Shown in pieces: positions 45,146 through 54,201 of a DNA stretch of 64,000 nt. The notes under the pieces are model-generated. The model worked only from the letters and a program-made list of their open reading frames with translations. It made no database searches and was not told where the DNA came from. Within the stretch, counting starts at the first letter, position 1, and every line of letters begins with the position of its first letter. This DNA comes from Bradyrhizobium barranii subsp. apii (GTDB taxonomy: Bacteria > Pseudomonadota > Alphaproteobacteria > Rhizobiales > Xanthobacteraceae). A program made the translations under genes and the position numbers. The stretch is taken from assembly GCF_011516635.5 (NCBI RefSeq), contig NZ_CP096255.1, positions 6,322,501-6,386,500 on the forward strand, read 5' to 3'.

Positions 45146-45214
45146 CTGCTTACGGCTCGATCTGCCCCCGCATGTTGAGCGCGCTAGGCCCGTTCTTAAG
45201 TCAATCCGAAGTGA

Positions 45215-45565
45215 CTACGCCAGATGCCATGCAACATCAAACGTGACGATATCGCTCCGACCATGTAAACTGTCTCGCGTGGCACCACTCAAGAGTGCCA
45301 CACAGAAGCAAAGCACCGGACCGAAAACGCGCAGTAATATCAATGCATACCGGGGTTGCCGCCTAAGTTCAATCCTGTCTGGCAGCACGAGCTTTCCCCT
45401 TATTTTATAGGCTTTTTGGAAATCCGCTGGTGTGGACGCCGGTGAGTACAAATGAAGAAACGTGCACATGGCGTCCTTGCCGCGGATCAGCCCCATCATC
45501 ACGCGCTGCGAGATGCTTTGAAGGCCATCTTCCGCGAAAAGATAAAAGCGAATTGAAAGGGCCAT
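45215..45565 (-). pseudogene. Conserved hypothetical protein, N-terminus kept, rest degenerate
   Basis: The first about 33 residues (MALSIRFYLFAEDGLQSISQ, RVMMGLIRGKDAM) resemble the start of short proteins of unknown function common in Bradyrhizobium. From residue 34 on the sequence loses that resemblance and has a random look, so the gene is probably truncated or frameshifted. Function unknown. Confidence 0.4.
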
Positions 45566-45706
45566 GCGACGCCTCGATTTACCTGGCGCGCAAGCTTCGG
45601 CACATCCAAGGCCTCAGCAACACAAAAGAGGTCGAAAATTTCCGACAGATCAGCTAGGCGGCTTGCCTTGATTGCAATGAACGGGGGGGCTGTTTAGGAA
45701 GAACGA

Positions 45707-46270
45707 ATGAGCAGCGATTCGTCCCTTGATTGGTCAACTATGGAACGCCCTGTCCCGCCGATGCCGCGACGACGATGGCCCTTGGTCCTTCTGATAGCTT
45801 CCCTAGTCGCAGTCGCCAGCGCCGGGGGTGCATACGCTTGGTTCAATACGGGAATGATCGTTCGGCTTGCTGGCCATGACGGCGCCGATGCTGACGCCGG
45901 ATCGAACGACAAAGCGGTCATGACCGATTTGCTCGCCGCTCAGCAGAAGGCGACCGAAGATCTCGAAGCCATCGACCGGGCCATCACCGACCAACAGGAA
46001 CAACTAAAGGCGATCGTCAACAAGCTCGCGAGTCTGAGCTCCAAGGTTGATGCTCTGAAGAACCCGGCTCCGGAAATTGCTGCTGTCCCGCCCGCATCCC
46101 CCTTTCCGGACCACACGACTGCGCCGCCAGTCTCTACCGCTAGCACGGCGCGCCCCCTAAAGCACACGCCCCTGCAAAAGCAAAAGCAGGCCCCGCGCGT
46201 TGCGAGTCCGTCCGGGCCGATTTCAGTTGGTGGAGCGCCGTTGGACATTGCACCTGGCAACCCGCATTAG
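45707..46270 (+). CDS. Single-pass membrane protein with coiled coil and Pro-rich tail, unknown function
   Basis: The 187-residue protein has a proline/arginine-rich cytoplasmic start, one membrane helix (WPLVLLIASLVAVASAGGAY), a predicted coiled coil (residues about 68-115, LAAQQKATEDLEAIDRAITD then QLKAIVNKLASLSSKVDAL) and a long Pro/Ala/Lys tail. This layout is common among rhizobial hypotheticals. A GGAAGAACGA ribosome binding site supports the ATG at 45707. I do not recognise a function. Confidence 0.65.
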   Translation: MSSDSSLDWSTMERPVPPMPRRRWPLVLLIASLVAVASAGGAYAWFNTGMIVRLAGHDGADADAGSNDKAVMTDLLAAQQKATEDLEAIDRAITDQQEQLKAIVNKLASLSSKVDALKNPAPEIAAVPPASPFPDHTTAPPVSTASTARPLKHTPLQKQKQAPRVASPSGPISVGGAPLDIAPGNPH

Positions 46271-46306
46271 CCCACGCATAAATCCGGCGCTTCCGCGGCT
46301 ACTAGA

Positions 46307-46531
46307 CTAGCCGCCAATCGGTCCCGAGAGCGCTTTAAGACCCGCTTCTATCGTCGCAATGTCCTGCTCGACCTGGGCGATTGATGACCGGCAATCGAAG
46401 CCCGTCCTGGCTTTCAAATCGACGACCAATCTCCGGCGATGGCCCTGCATTTCCTCAAGTGACCGGCAATCCTTTAGTCTCGTGAGGCTATCTACAATTA
46501 GCTCGATTGCACTGTATCCATCCGGTGAAGG
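46307..46531 (-). pseudogene. Short hypothetical protein, probably 5'-truncated by IS66 debris
   Basis: The last 75 codons of a minus-strand frame look like real protein: SAIELIVDSLTRLKDCRSLE, then RRRLVVDLKARTGFDCRSS and VEQDIATIEAGLKAL, all helical. There is no start codon in frame before the IS66 region begins near 46540, so the 5' end was probably lost. Function unknown. Confidence 0.45.
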
Positions 46532-46571
46532 CCGCCTTGCCGAATGAGGCGTGTTGTTGAGAACTGTCCTT

Positions 46572-46982
46572 ATGGACAGTGATAGGCCCAGTGCCCAAGT
46601 CGAACGGCTCAAAGTAGTGGACACAGGCCGGCGGCGGCGCTGGTCCGAGGATGAGAAGCTCAAGATCGTCCTGGAGAGCTTACAGGCGCCGCGCCAGGTC
46701 GCAGCAACCGCGCGGCGGTATGGCGTTTCGCGCTCGTTGCTGCTGCGATGGCGACGGTCGTTTCGTCCCGAGCCGAAGGATGCCGCCGATCAACCTGGCT
46801 TCGTACCGGCGATAGTGGTCGCGGAATCAGGGCCGACGCCTGATCCAGTCGCGCCAGCCAGCAGCAGCGGGTCGATCGAGATCGAGTTTGCTGCCGGGGC
46901 TCGGATGCGGATCACTGGCGCGGTCGACGCGGCGACGCTGAAGGCCGCCGTGGCGGCGCTGGCAGATGGACGCCTGCGGTGA
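46572..46982 (+). CDS. tnpA: IS66-family protein TnpA
   Basis: The 136-residue protein is the IS66 accessory protein TnpA with an N-terminal helix-turn-helix: GRRRRWSEDEKLKIVLESLQ and RRYGVSRSLLLRWRRSF, followed by a variable linker and the C-terminal AAGARMRITGAVDAATLKAA. I chose the ATG at 46572, the usual family start. It overlaps tnpB by 4 bases, as in complete IS66 elements. The large transposase TnpC is absent. Confidence 0.85.
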   Translation: MDSDRPSAQVERLKVVDTGRRRRWSEDEKLKIVLESLQAPRQVAATARRYGVSRSLLLRWRRSFRPEPKDAADQPGFVPAIVVAESGPTPDPVAPASSSGSIEIEFAAGARMRITGAVDAATLKAAVAALADGRLR

Positions 46983-47230
46983 TCCCGATTGCTTCGGGTG
47001 TGCGGGTGTGGATTGCGACCGGCCACACCGATATGCGTCGCGGCATGAACTCCCTGGGCTTGCTGGTCCAGGAAGCCTTTAAGCGAGACCCGCACGGCGG
47101 CGATCTCTATGTGCTCCGTGGCAGGAGCGGCAAGCTGATCAAGATCCTTTGGCACGATGGACTGGGCATGTCGCTCTGGAGCGCGGCCGCTTCCTGTGGC
47201 CGTCGTCGGCTGATGGCGTATTGCCTCTGG
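46979..47230 (+). pseudogene. IS66-family TnpB, truncated
   Basis: The frame starts with GTG and reads IPIASGVRVWIATGHTDMRR, GMNSLGLLVQEAFKRDPHGG and LYVLRGRSGKLIKILWHDGL. After GMSL near 47172 a few codons are missing and the frame changes to LERGRFLWPSSADGV, and homology stops near 47215. The rest of the IS66 element is gone and exporter sequence follows. Confidence 0.82.
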
Positions 47231-47237
47231 ACTCGGC

Positions 47238-47693
47238 TTGCCTACGCCACACTTCCTCGCCGCTGCGGGCGCGGTCGTAGGAATCGCGTTGACCGGGCGT
47301 TGGAAGCTTCAAACCGGTGCAGGAATCGATCTTGCGCCCTCGATGCACTGGCCCTCACCTGTACTGGCAATCGACGCAGACGCCGACCGCGGGCCAGTCC
47401 TGATTACGGTCGAATACCGCATCTCCCCGGAGCGCCGCGAAGCCTTCCTCGTCTCCATCAGAGACTTGGAACAACAACGAAGGCGTGATGGCGCATATTC
47501 CTGGGACGTCTTCGAGGACGCCGCCGAGAGCGGACGCTTTCTGGAGACGTTCATGGTCGCATCTTGGCTCGAGCACCTGCGGCAACACCAGCGCGTGACC
47601 AATACCGACAGGGCCGTTCAGGACGCCATCCGCGAGTTCGGCGCCACGGCCGAGCCCAGGGTCACCCACTTCGTCGCCGCCAAGTTTCGGTAA
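47238..47693 (+). pseudogene. MFS exporter (EntS/MFS_3-like), C-terminal part only
   Basis: The frame starts inside a membrane helix (AAAGAVVGIALTGRWKL) and continues into the soluble tail typical of MFS_3 exporters, an antibiotic-monooxygenase-like domain: PVLITVEYRISPERREAFLV, DGAYSWDVFEDAAESGRFLE and EHLRQHQRVTNTDRAVQDAI. About 350 N-terminal residues are missing, replaced by IS66 debris. EntS-like members export catechol siderophores, which may link it to the decayed siderophore locus, but this is only suggestive. Confidence 0.75.
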
Positions 47694-48045
47694 ACCGGCT
47701 TTGGCACGCACAGCAAACAGTCGTTGCCGTAGATGCTGATATGCCGACGTTGGGGCGCTACCATCTAGCGTGAGAAATCGTACAAAATCGTGGTTTGGAG
47801 CACAAAATCACAGCCTTGGTAGCGGGATCGAATCGAACTGCCGACATCAGCATTCTTCACCTTTACGCCGAACAGCGGCCTCCTCCCCACAGGCGAGACG
47901 ATGGCACGTCGGTTCGCTATGCCAACGAGACCAGCTTCTCGGTCGCAGGTCGCTGCCCTGCTCTCGTCCATTCGATCGCGTCGAACCGACGCCGGCCTCA
48001 CGCCTCGGACCGGCTGTTCATATTTGCCGTCAATAGATTTTTCTT

Positions 48046-48123
48046 GATCTCTCGGTGCACACGTCGTGCACACGCGGCCACTTAACTAGTTGAAAGACTT
48101 AAACTCTCGCTCCAATCCATCAT
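48046..48123. repeat. Diverged direct repeat, right copy (partner at 9911-9986)
   Basis: This segment aligns with 9911-9986 in the same orientation. The shared core AACTCTCGCTCCA plus TCCATC is at 48102-48121. Part of the zinc-ribbon start (complement GCGTGTGCACGACGTGTGCA) is recognisable, but the frame is destroyed here. Confidence 0.6.
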
Positions 48124-48159
48124 GGGCGCAACGGAAAGTCTGTGATTTAAGCTATTCAT
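48112..48159 (-). pseudogene. dusA 5' fragment (tRNA-dihydrouridine synthase A), possible att scar
   Basis: From an ATG at 48159 the minus strand reads MNSLNHRLSVAPMMDW, matching the conserved N-terminus of DusA (HRFSVAPMMDWTDRH). After TGG the sequence leaves DusA and becomes the diverged repeat. The rest of dusA is not on this side. The 5' end of dusA is a known integration hotspot for genomic islands and phages, and the break at MDW agrees with that. Confidence 0.6.
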
Positions 48160-48935
48160 ATTACTGAGATATTCCAGCTCCAATCGACCCGCATCGATTG
48201 AGAAATCTGATTTGGTGAGGCTTCCGCCATCAGGCTCTTCTAGGTCCATATATGCATGAATTGGAAGCGGAAATCGCGCCTTCGGATTCTCCGGGCGCAC
48301 GTCGCGCCCACGAGAACAAGGCGTTCGCCTGGCTTCCGGAACTGCCCAGGACTCATCGCCCAGATTAGCCGGCACAACATTTGTCTCGATCGCATTCGAG
48401 CGAACCCGGCATCCGCCGACTCGTCCGATGCGGCTTCCAACGTCACCGATCTCGTCGGCACGAGCAATCGCATCGAAGGCCGTGTCTGACCTGTTCCGTT
48501 TCGCCCAAGACCGCGCTACCGACGCAAGCTTCGCGCGTAATGCGATAGCAGCAACATTCATTTCCCGATCGCCAGCATGCCGTTCTCCAGCGATCGGCTC
48601 TCTGCAGAATGTCTTTTCAATTTGGTGATGCGCCACGCGACATAATGCGGCCTGAGAGGACCGTCTCGACGCCGAACTCGGGTTGACGCGCGAATGAAGC
48701 GGCAATCGTTGCGCTGTTCGGTCACGGGCAAACCTAGATCGGGCGCGTTCGCAATGAAAACAAAATGACCATCGCGTCCACTGCCCCGCCCCCGACGCTT
48801 TTGTTGTCTGTCCCAAGTGAAATTTGGAATGGCCAGGTCCCCTTGTTTCGCTTCTCCTACGAGGAAACGCTGATGGTGCCGTAACGCTTTCGCGAAACGG
48901 TGACCTGATCGCGCATCAATCATCAGGGGCTCTTC

Positions 48936-50588
48936 ATGACCGCACGTTTCCCAATGTTCTCGCTCTCCCGGCGCCGCCTCCTCGCTACGGCCTCCGTGAT
49001 TGCAGCAGCGACCTTGACGGCGACGGCGGGTCTCTCTCCAGCTCGAAGTGCCGGCGCTCCACCGAACGGCGGCGACGTCACCTTCCTCATCGACTCGCTC
49101 GGCAGCACCTGGATTCCGAACAACAGCGCGATCTCCAGCTTCCAAGGCCACATCTGGGGCCACGTGACCGACAAGCTCGTCTATGTCGATGCTGACGGCA
49201 AGGTCAGCCCCTGGATCGCCGAAAGCTGGGAGCAGAACGGCGAGGCCACGCAGTTCACCCTGCACCTCAAGAAGGGTGTGACCTTCTCCGACGGAACACC
49301 GCTCGACGCGTCAGCCGTGGTCGCCAATCTCGACATCTGGTACGCAGGCCGGCGGAACGAGGGGATCAATCCGATTGGCCTCTTCCCGAAGACTTACGAC
49401 CACGCCGAGGCGGTCGATGCAGCCACCGTGAAGGTTGTCTTCAAGGCACCGACGCTCGGGTTTATCCCGACGCTCGGCTATCACGGCTCGATCCTCATCT
49501 CCCCGAAAACGATCGCGCAGCCCGCCGCACAGCAGGCTGATCTGGCCAAGACATCCGGGAGCGGCCCGTATGTGGTCGCTTCCTGGAAAGAGGGCGACTT
49601 CGTCAAGCTGGTCAAGCGCAAGGACTACAATTGGGGGCCGGCAGCCGTCGGCCACACCGGTCCGGCCTACCTCAACTCGATCACCTACAAACTCGTGACC
49701 GAGCCGTCGCTGCGGGTCGCCGCTGTCCAGTCGGGACAGGCCGATGTCGCCTACAGCCCCTCACCGCAGGAACTGAAGTCGCTCAAGGAAGCGGGCTTCA
49801 CGGTCGCGACCCCGCGCTATCTCGGTTTCGTCAACGGCCTCGCGATCAACACCAAGCTGGAGCCATACAATGACGTGAAAGTGCGCCAGGCTCTTCAGGC
49901 CGGCATCAACCGGAAGGAGATCATCGATACCGTCTATACGCCTGACTGGAAGCTGGCGACGTCCTTCATCCAGAGCAACGTGCCGGGTGCCACCGACCAT
50001 AGCGAGCTCCTGGCCTACAATCCCGGCAAGGCGGAGAAGCTTCTCGACGAAGCTGGCTGGATCAAGGGTGCTGGCGGCATCCGGACCAAGGACGGCAAGC
50101 AGCTGTCGCTGACGCTCCACTCCAACCCCTATCTTGCGACGGCAAAGTCGATCGACGAGCTCATCGCCCAGCAACTCGGCAAGCTCGGCTGGAAGGTCAC
50201 CATTCGCGCCTACGACGTCGTGACGTTCGGCGAGAAGGTCCGGTTCGGCGGGCCGGCCGTGCCGGCCTACGAGGTGACGCGCAGCTTCATCGACGCCGGC
50301 ACGGTGGCCAGCATCCTCACCGACGCCAACAACGGCGAGAACTGGTTCAACCTCGGCGACAGCGACAAGAAGCTCAATGAACTGCGCGACAAGATCGCCG
50401 GCGCGGCCTCTCTCGACATTCGCAATCCGCTGCTCGACGAGTTGCAGACCTACGTTCTCGAGCAGGGCTATTTCATCCCGCGCACGCAGATCGTCCAGCG
50501 GATCTACGTGCAGTCCCCGAAGCTCAAGGGGGAGGTCTACAACGGCATCGCCTACGCCAGCTATTACACGGCAACGATCGGCGAGTAA
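48936..50588 (+). CDS. Dipeptide/nickel-type ABC transporter, substrate-binding protein
   Basis: The 550-residue lipid-free binding protein has a twin-arginine-like signal (LSRRRLLATASVIAAATLTA) and the family-5 fold: GHVTDKLVYVDADGKVSPWI, FTLHLKKGVTFSDGTPLDAS, TSGSGPYVVASWKEGDFVKL and KVRQALQAGINRKEIIDTVY. It captures a peptide or similar solute in the periplasm. It is the first gene of a four-gene operon. Confidence 0.9.
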   Translation: MTARFPMFSLSRRRLLATASVIAAATLTATAGLSPARSAGAPPNGGDVTFLIDSLGSTWIPNNSAISSFQGHIWGHVTDKLVYVDADGKVSPWIAESWEQNGEATQFTLHLKKGVTFSDGTPLDASAVVANLDIWYAGRRNEGINPIGLFPKTYDHAEAVDAATVKVVFKAPTLGFIPTLGYHGSILISPKTIAQPAAQQADLAKTSGSGPYVVASWKEGDFVKLVKRKDYNWGPAAVGHTGPAYLNSITYKLVTEPSLRVAAVQSGQADVAYSPSPQELKSLKEAGFTVATPRYLGFVNGLAINTKLEPYNDVKVRQALQAGINRKEIIDTVYTPDWKLATSFIQSNVPGATDHSELLAYNPGKAEKLLDEAGWIKGAGGIRTKDGKQLSLTLHSNPYLATAKSIDELIAQQLGKLGWKVTIRAYDVVTFGEKVRFGGPAVPAYEVTRSFIDAGTVASILTDANNGENWFNLGDSDKKLNELRDKIAGAASLDIRNPLLDELQTYVLEQGYFIPRTQIVQRIYVQSPKLKGEVYNGIAYASYYTATIGE

Positions 50589-50626
50589 TCCGCAGTGCAA
50601 ACAAGCAGCGTGAGGAGGCGACCGGC

Positions 50627-51637
50627 ATGAGAAGCGCCTACCTGTCCTATGCCGCGAAGCGCTTCGCCCAAGCCGTCGTCGTCATCCTGCTGGCTTACGT
50701 CTTCACCTTCGTCGTCGTCAGTATTTTGCCTGGTGACCCCATCACCAACGTGCTGCGCGACCCGCAGAATGGATTCAGCGAGGATCAGATCAAGGAGATC
50801 ATCGCCGCCCAAGGCCTGGACCGGCCAATTCCGATCCAGCTCTGGGCGTCCTTGTCCAACTTCGTGACCGGCGACCTCGGCCTGTCGATGCGATCCAATC
50901 GGCCTGTGACGACCCTGATCGCCGAGGTTCTCCCTTCGACACTGATCCTTGCATCCGCAGCTTTCGCCATCGCGCTGCTGCTGGCGGCTACGATCGCCTA
51001 CGGCACCCAGTTCCTTCCGAAACGGTGCGGCCAGGGCTTGCTGCGTGGCTTCCCATCGTTGTTCCTGTCGGTGCCGAACTTCGTGATCGGCCTGGTGCTG
51101 ATCCACATCTTCGGCTTCCAGCTCGGGTTCTTTCGCGTGATCGCGCCGGACAGCTTCTGGGCGACCTTCTTCGCCGCGGTCGCGCTCGGCATCCCCATCT
51201 CCGCACGGATCACCGAGGTGCTGATCGCGAACCTCGACAACGAGTCCGAGCAGGAATACGCCGCCGTTGCGCGCAGCCGTGGGCTCGGGCAGATGCGCCT
51301 CTTTGCCAAGCACCTGCTCAAGCCGTCTTCGCTCCCGGTCATCACCGTCATCGCACTTGCCATCGGCGAACTGCTCGGCGGTTCGCTGATCACCGAGACA
51401 GTGTTCGGACGGACCGGTATCGGCAGCCTGGTGCAGCGTTCGGTGAGCACGCAGGACCTGCCTGTCCTGCAAGCGGTCGTCTCGCTTGCGGCAGTGGTGT
51501 TCGTGCTCGTCAATTTGATCGCCGACCTCGTCGACCCGCTGCTGGACCCGCGCGTGAAGCTGATCGGCGGTCGCAAGGTCCGCCCGACCACCGCCGACGA
51601 GAGCTCCACCAATCTTTCCCAGGCGGTGACGCCATGA
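50627..51637 (+). CDS. Dipeptide/nickel-type ABC transporter, permease B
   Basis: The 336-residue DppB-like permease has an N-terminal helix (FAQAVVVILLAYVFTFVVVS), DPITNVLRDPQNG, and the loop EYAAVARSRGLGQMRLFAKH, then GELLGGSLITETVFGRTGIG. Six membrane helices are visible. It starts 38 bases after the binding-protein stop and overlaps permease C by ATGA. Confidence 0.9.
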   Translation: MRSAYLSYAAKRFAQAVVVILLAYVFTFVVVSILPGDPITNVLRDPQNGFSEDQIKEIIAAQGLDRPIPIQLWASLSNFVTGDLGLSMRSNRPVTTLIAEVLPSTLILASAAFAIALLLAATIAYGTQFLPKRCGQGLLRGFPSLFLSVPNFVIGLVLIHIFGFQLGFFRVIAPDSFWATFFAAVALGIPISARITEVLIANLDNESEQEYAAVARSRGLGQMRLFAKHLLKPSSLPVITVIALAIGELLGGSLITETVFGRTGIGSLVQRSVSTQDLPVLQAVVSLAAVVFVLVNLIADLVDPLLDPRVKLIGGRKVRPTTADESSTNLSQAVTP

Positions 51638-52482
51638 CGCTCGTCTCCTTTTCCTCCTCGCCACGCATCACGGCGATCAGCCGGCTGGCAGCCCTTCGGG
51701 TGCCGCCGACCGTCGCGCTCGCCTTCGTGGTCATCGCGCTCGTGATCGCCTGGTCGCTCGCGCCGAGCTTGTTCACGAGTCATGATCCCGCCAGCGGCGT
51801 TCCCACTGACAAGCTGCTCAGCCCCAGCGCAGCGCATTGGTTCGGCACCGATCACCTCGGTCGCGACCTCTATACCCGGGTCGTCTATGGCACGGCCTCC
51901 TCGGTGACGAGCGCGCTCATCGCGGTCGTCATCGCCGCGGTTGCCGGCGGGCTCATCGGCCTCCTGGCCGGCTTCCTCGGCGGCTGGATGGACATCGTGC
52001 TCGCCCGCCTGGTGGATGTGCTGCTGGCGATCCCGAACTTCCTGCTGGCGGTCATCGTCGTCACCGCGATCGGTTTCGACACCACGAACGCTGCGGTTGC
52101 GACCGGCGTCTCGGCGGTCGCCGTGTTCGCGCGGGTGATGCGCTCGGAAGTGATCAAGACCCGGCAGGCCGTTTTCGTCGAGGCATCGTTCCTGATGGGC
52201 GGCTCGCGCTGGCACATTCTGTTGCGGCACGTGCTGCCGAATGCATCGCGCTCGGTGCTCCCGCTCGCGGTGCTGCAGTTCGGCCTGTCGATCCTGGTGA
52301 TCGCCAGCCTTGCTTTCCTCGGCTACGGCGATCCGCCTCCCGCCTCCGACTGGGGCCTGCTGATCTCGATCGGCAAGGACTACCTCAAATGGCCGTGGCT
52401 GGTGTACGCCCCCGCCTTCGTCACGATCGCGACCGTCCTCTCCGCAAACAGGATCAGCCGATGGCTCCGCAAGACAGACTGA
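51634..52482 (+). CDS. Dipeptide/nickel-type ABC transporter, permease C
   Basis: The 282-residue DppC-like permease shows HWFGTDHLGRDLYTRVVYGT, the coupling loop EASFLMGGSRWHILLRHVLP and SLAFLGYGDPPPASDWGLLI. I chose the ATG at 51634, which overlaps the permease B stop; the longer open frame upstream is a shadow of permease B. The 3' end overlaps the ATPase start by 22 bases. Confidence 0.9.
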   Translation: MTLVSFSSSPRITAISRLAALRVPPTVALAFVVIALVIAWSLAPSLFTSHDPASGVPTDKLLSPSAAHWFGTDHLGRDLYTRVVYGTASSVTSALIAVVIAAVAGGLIGLLAGFLGGWMDIVLARLVDVLLAIPNFLLAVIVVTAIGFDTTNAAVATGVSAVAVFARVMRSEVIKTRQAVFVEASFLMGGSRWHILLRHVLPNASRSVLPLAVLQFGLSILVIASLAFLGYGDPPPASDWGLLISIGKDYLKWPWLVYAPAFVTIATVLSANRISRWLRKTD

Positions 52483-54158
52483 CCGCCACGTTCACCCGCG
52501 CCGAGCGCGTCGCGCCGACGCCGCTGCGGTCGATTCCGCAGCTCCGGGTCGACGGCCTGTCGGTCTCCTATGGGCCGCACGAGGTCGTGACCAACGTGAG
52601 CTTTGAACTCGGCCGCGGCGAGAACCTCGCCCTCATCGGGGAGTCCGGCTCCGGCAAATCGACGATCGCCCGCGCAGTGCTGCGGCTACTCCCCAGCGGC
52701 GGGCACGCCACCGGCCGCGTGGCGTTCGACGGCCAGGAGGTGCTGGGGATTTCCGAGCGCGGCTTCCGGCCGCTGCGGGGACGAGCTATCGGGTTCGTCC
52801 CGCAGGACCCCGCCAACTCACTCAACCCGGTGCGGACGATCGGTGCCCAGGCGCAGGAGGCGGCTGCGCTGCTCGACGACCCCGACAAGGCGATCCGCAA
52901 GCAGCTCATCCTGGAGACGTTCGCCCAGGTTGGGCTCGACACCCCCCTGCGTGTCTACGACTCCTACCCGCACCAGCTGTCCGGCGGCATGCTCCAGCGC
53001 GTGCTGATCGGCCTTGCGATCCTGCCACGGCCGGCACTGCTGGTCGCGGACGAGCCGACCTCCGCGCTCGACGTCACGATCCAGAAGCGGATCCTCGACC
53101 TGCTCACGCGGCTGCAGCACGACCTCAAGATCAGCCTGCTGCTCATCACGCACGACCTTGCGATCGCCGCCGAACGAGCGGACTCGCTCGTGGTGCTCAA
53201 GGACGGTGTCATCCAGGAGGCTGGCCGGACCGCTTCCGTCTTCTCCTCGCCGGCGTCGGCCTACGCAAAGAGGCTGCGCGCGGATGTCCCGGCCCTCAAC
53301 CCCGACCGTTACGCCGCACTGCGCGACACGGGCTTCCGTTCCCTCAAGACCGGCCAGGCACCGAAGATCGAGGTCAGCGCCGTCACGAAGACGTTCACAG
53401 TCGACGGCAAGGCGCTGACGGCCGTCGACGATTTGTCGTTCAGCGTCCCTGCTGGCACCACGCACGCGCTGGTCGGCGAATCGGGCTCGGGAAAGACCAC
53501 GACGGTCCGGTTGCTGCTTGGGCTGGAGGGACCCGACACCGGGAGCATCTCGGTCGCAGGCGAACAAATCACCGGCCGCTCGCCCGAGGCACTGCGGACG
53601 GTGTGGCGCCACCTTCAATTGGTCTACCAGAACCCGTTCACCTCGCTCGATCCGACCTGGACGATCGAGCGGCTCGTGCGCGAGCCGCTCGATCGATTCA
53701 AGATCGGAACGCAAAAAGAACGGGATGAGCGCGTCCGCGAAGCGTTGGCCGATGTCGGACTTGGCGAGCACCTGCTCTCCCGCAAGCCCGGGGCCCTGTC
53801 AGGTGGCCAGCGCCAGCGCGTGGCCATCGCCCGGTCGCTGGTCCTCAAGCCCGACGTGATCGTGCTCGACGAACCCACCTCCGCGCTCGACGTCAGCGTC
53901 CAGGCCGGCATCGTCGAAGTCCTGCTCTCGCTACAGGCCAATCTGGGCCTGACCTACGTGTTCGTGTCTCATGACCTGGCGCTGGTGCGTCAGCTCGCCC
54001 ACACCGTCTCCGTGATGCATCGCGGACGCATCGTCGAACACGGGACCGTCGCCGACATCTTCGATAACCCTCAGCAGCCCTATACGAGGTCGCTGCTGGC
54101 GTCGATCCCGTCGGGTGGCGACGATGTCGCGCACATTCGCACGCGCGCCTTCGGTTGA
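52461..54158 (+). CDS. Dipeptide/nickel-type ABC transporter, double ATPase
   Basis: The 565-residue protein holds two complete ATPase domains. The first has Walker A GESGSGKST, VPQDPANSLNPV, LSGGMLQRVLIG and LLVADEPTSALDV; the second has GESGSGKTT, VYQNPFTSLDPTW, LSGGQRQRVAIARS and VIVLDEPTSALDV. Fused ATPases of the DppD-DppF/YejF type energise the two permeases. The ATG at 52461 lies within the end of permease C, so translation is coupled. Intact in all motifs. Confidence 0.92.
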   Translation: MAPQDRLTATFTRAERVAPTPLRSIPQLRVDGLSVSYGPHEVVTNVSFELGRGENLALIGESGSGKSTIARAVLRLLPSGGHATGRVAFDGQEVLGISERGFRPLRGRAIGFVPQDPANSLNPVRTIGAQAQEAAALLDDPDKAIRKQLILETFAQVGLDTPLRVYDSYPHQLSGGMLQRVLIGLAILPRPALLVADEPTSALDVTIQKRILDLLTRLQHDLKISLLLITHDLAIAAERADSLVVLKDGVIQEAGRTASVFSSPASAYAKRLRADVPALNPDRYAALRDTGFRSLKTGQAPKIEVSAVTKTFTVDGKALTAVDDLSFSVPAGTTHALVGESGSGKTTTVRLLLGLEGPDTGSISVAGEQITGRSPEALRTVWRHLQLVYQNPFTSLDPTWTIERLVREPLDRFKIGTQKERDERVREALADVGLGEHLLSRKPGALSGGQRQRVAIARSLVLKPDVIVLDEPTSALDVSVQAGIVEVLLSLQANLGLTYVFVSHDLALVRQLAHTVSVMHRGRIVEHGTVADIFDNPQQPYTRSLLASIPSGGDDVAHIRTRAFG

Positions 54159-54201
54159 TCATGACCGCAGATTGAATGAGCCGCGGAAGGCCCCTGCCCG
54201 C

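Larger units (their letters stand above)
47697..48935. other. Gene-poor stretch with a dusA scar
   Basis: Apart from the diverged repeat and dusA 5' fragment listed separately, nothing was recognised. A minus-strand frame of 244 codons (48082-48816) is open, but only its last 25 codons are meaningful. The promoter of the peptide-type ABC operon must lie at the right end. Confidence 0.5.

Noticed and set aside
47765..48085. Overlapping open frames of 60-100 codons on both strands
   Set aside because: No start signals or motifs; they lie in the decayed copy of the diverged repeat.
48082..48816. Minus-strand open frame of 244 codons
   Set aside because: Only its last 25 codons are meaningful (DusA start); the rest has no family resemblance.
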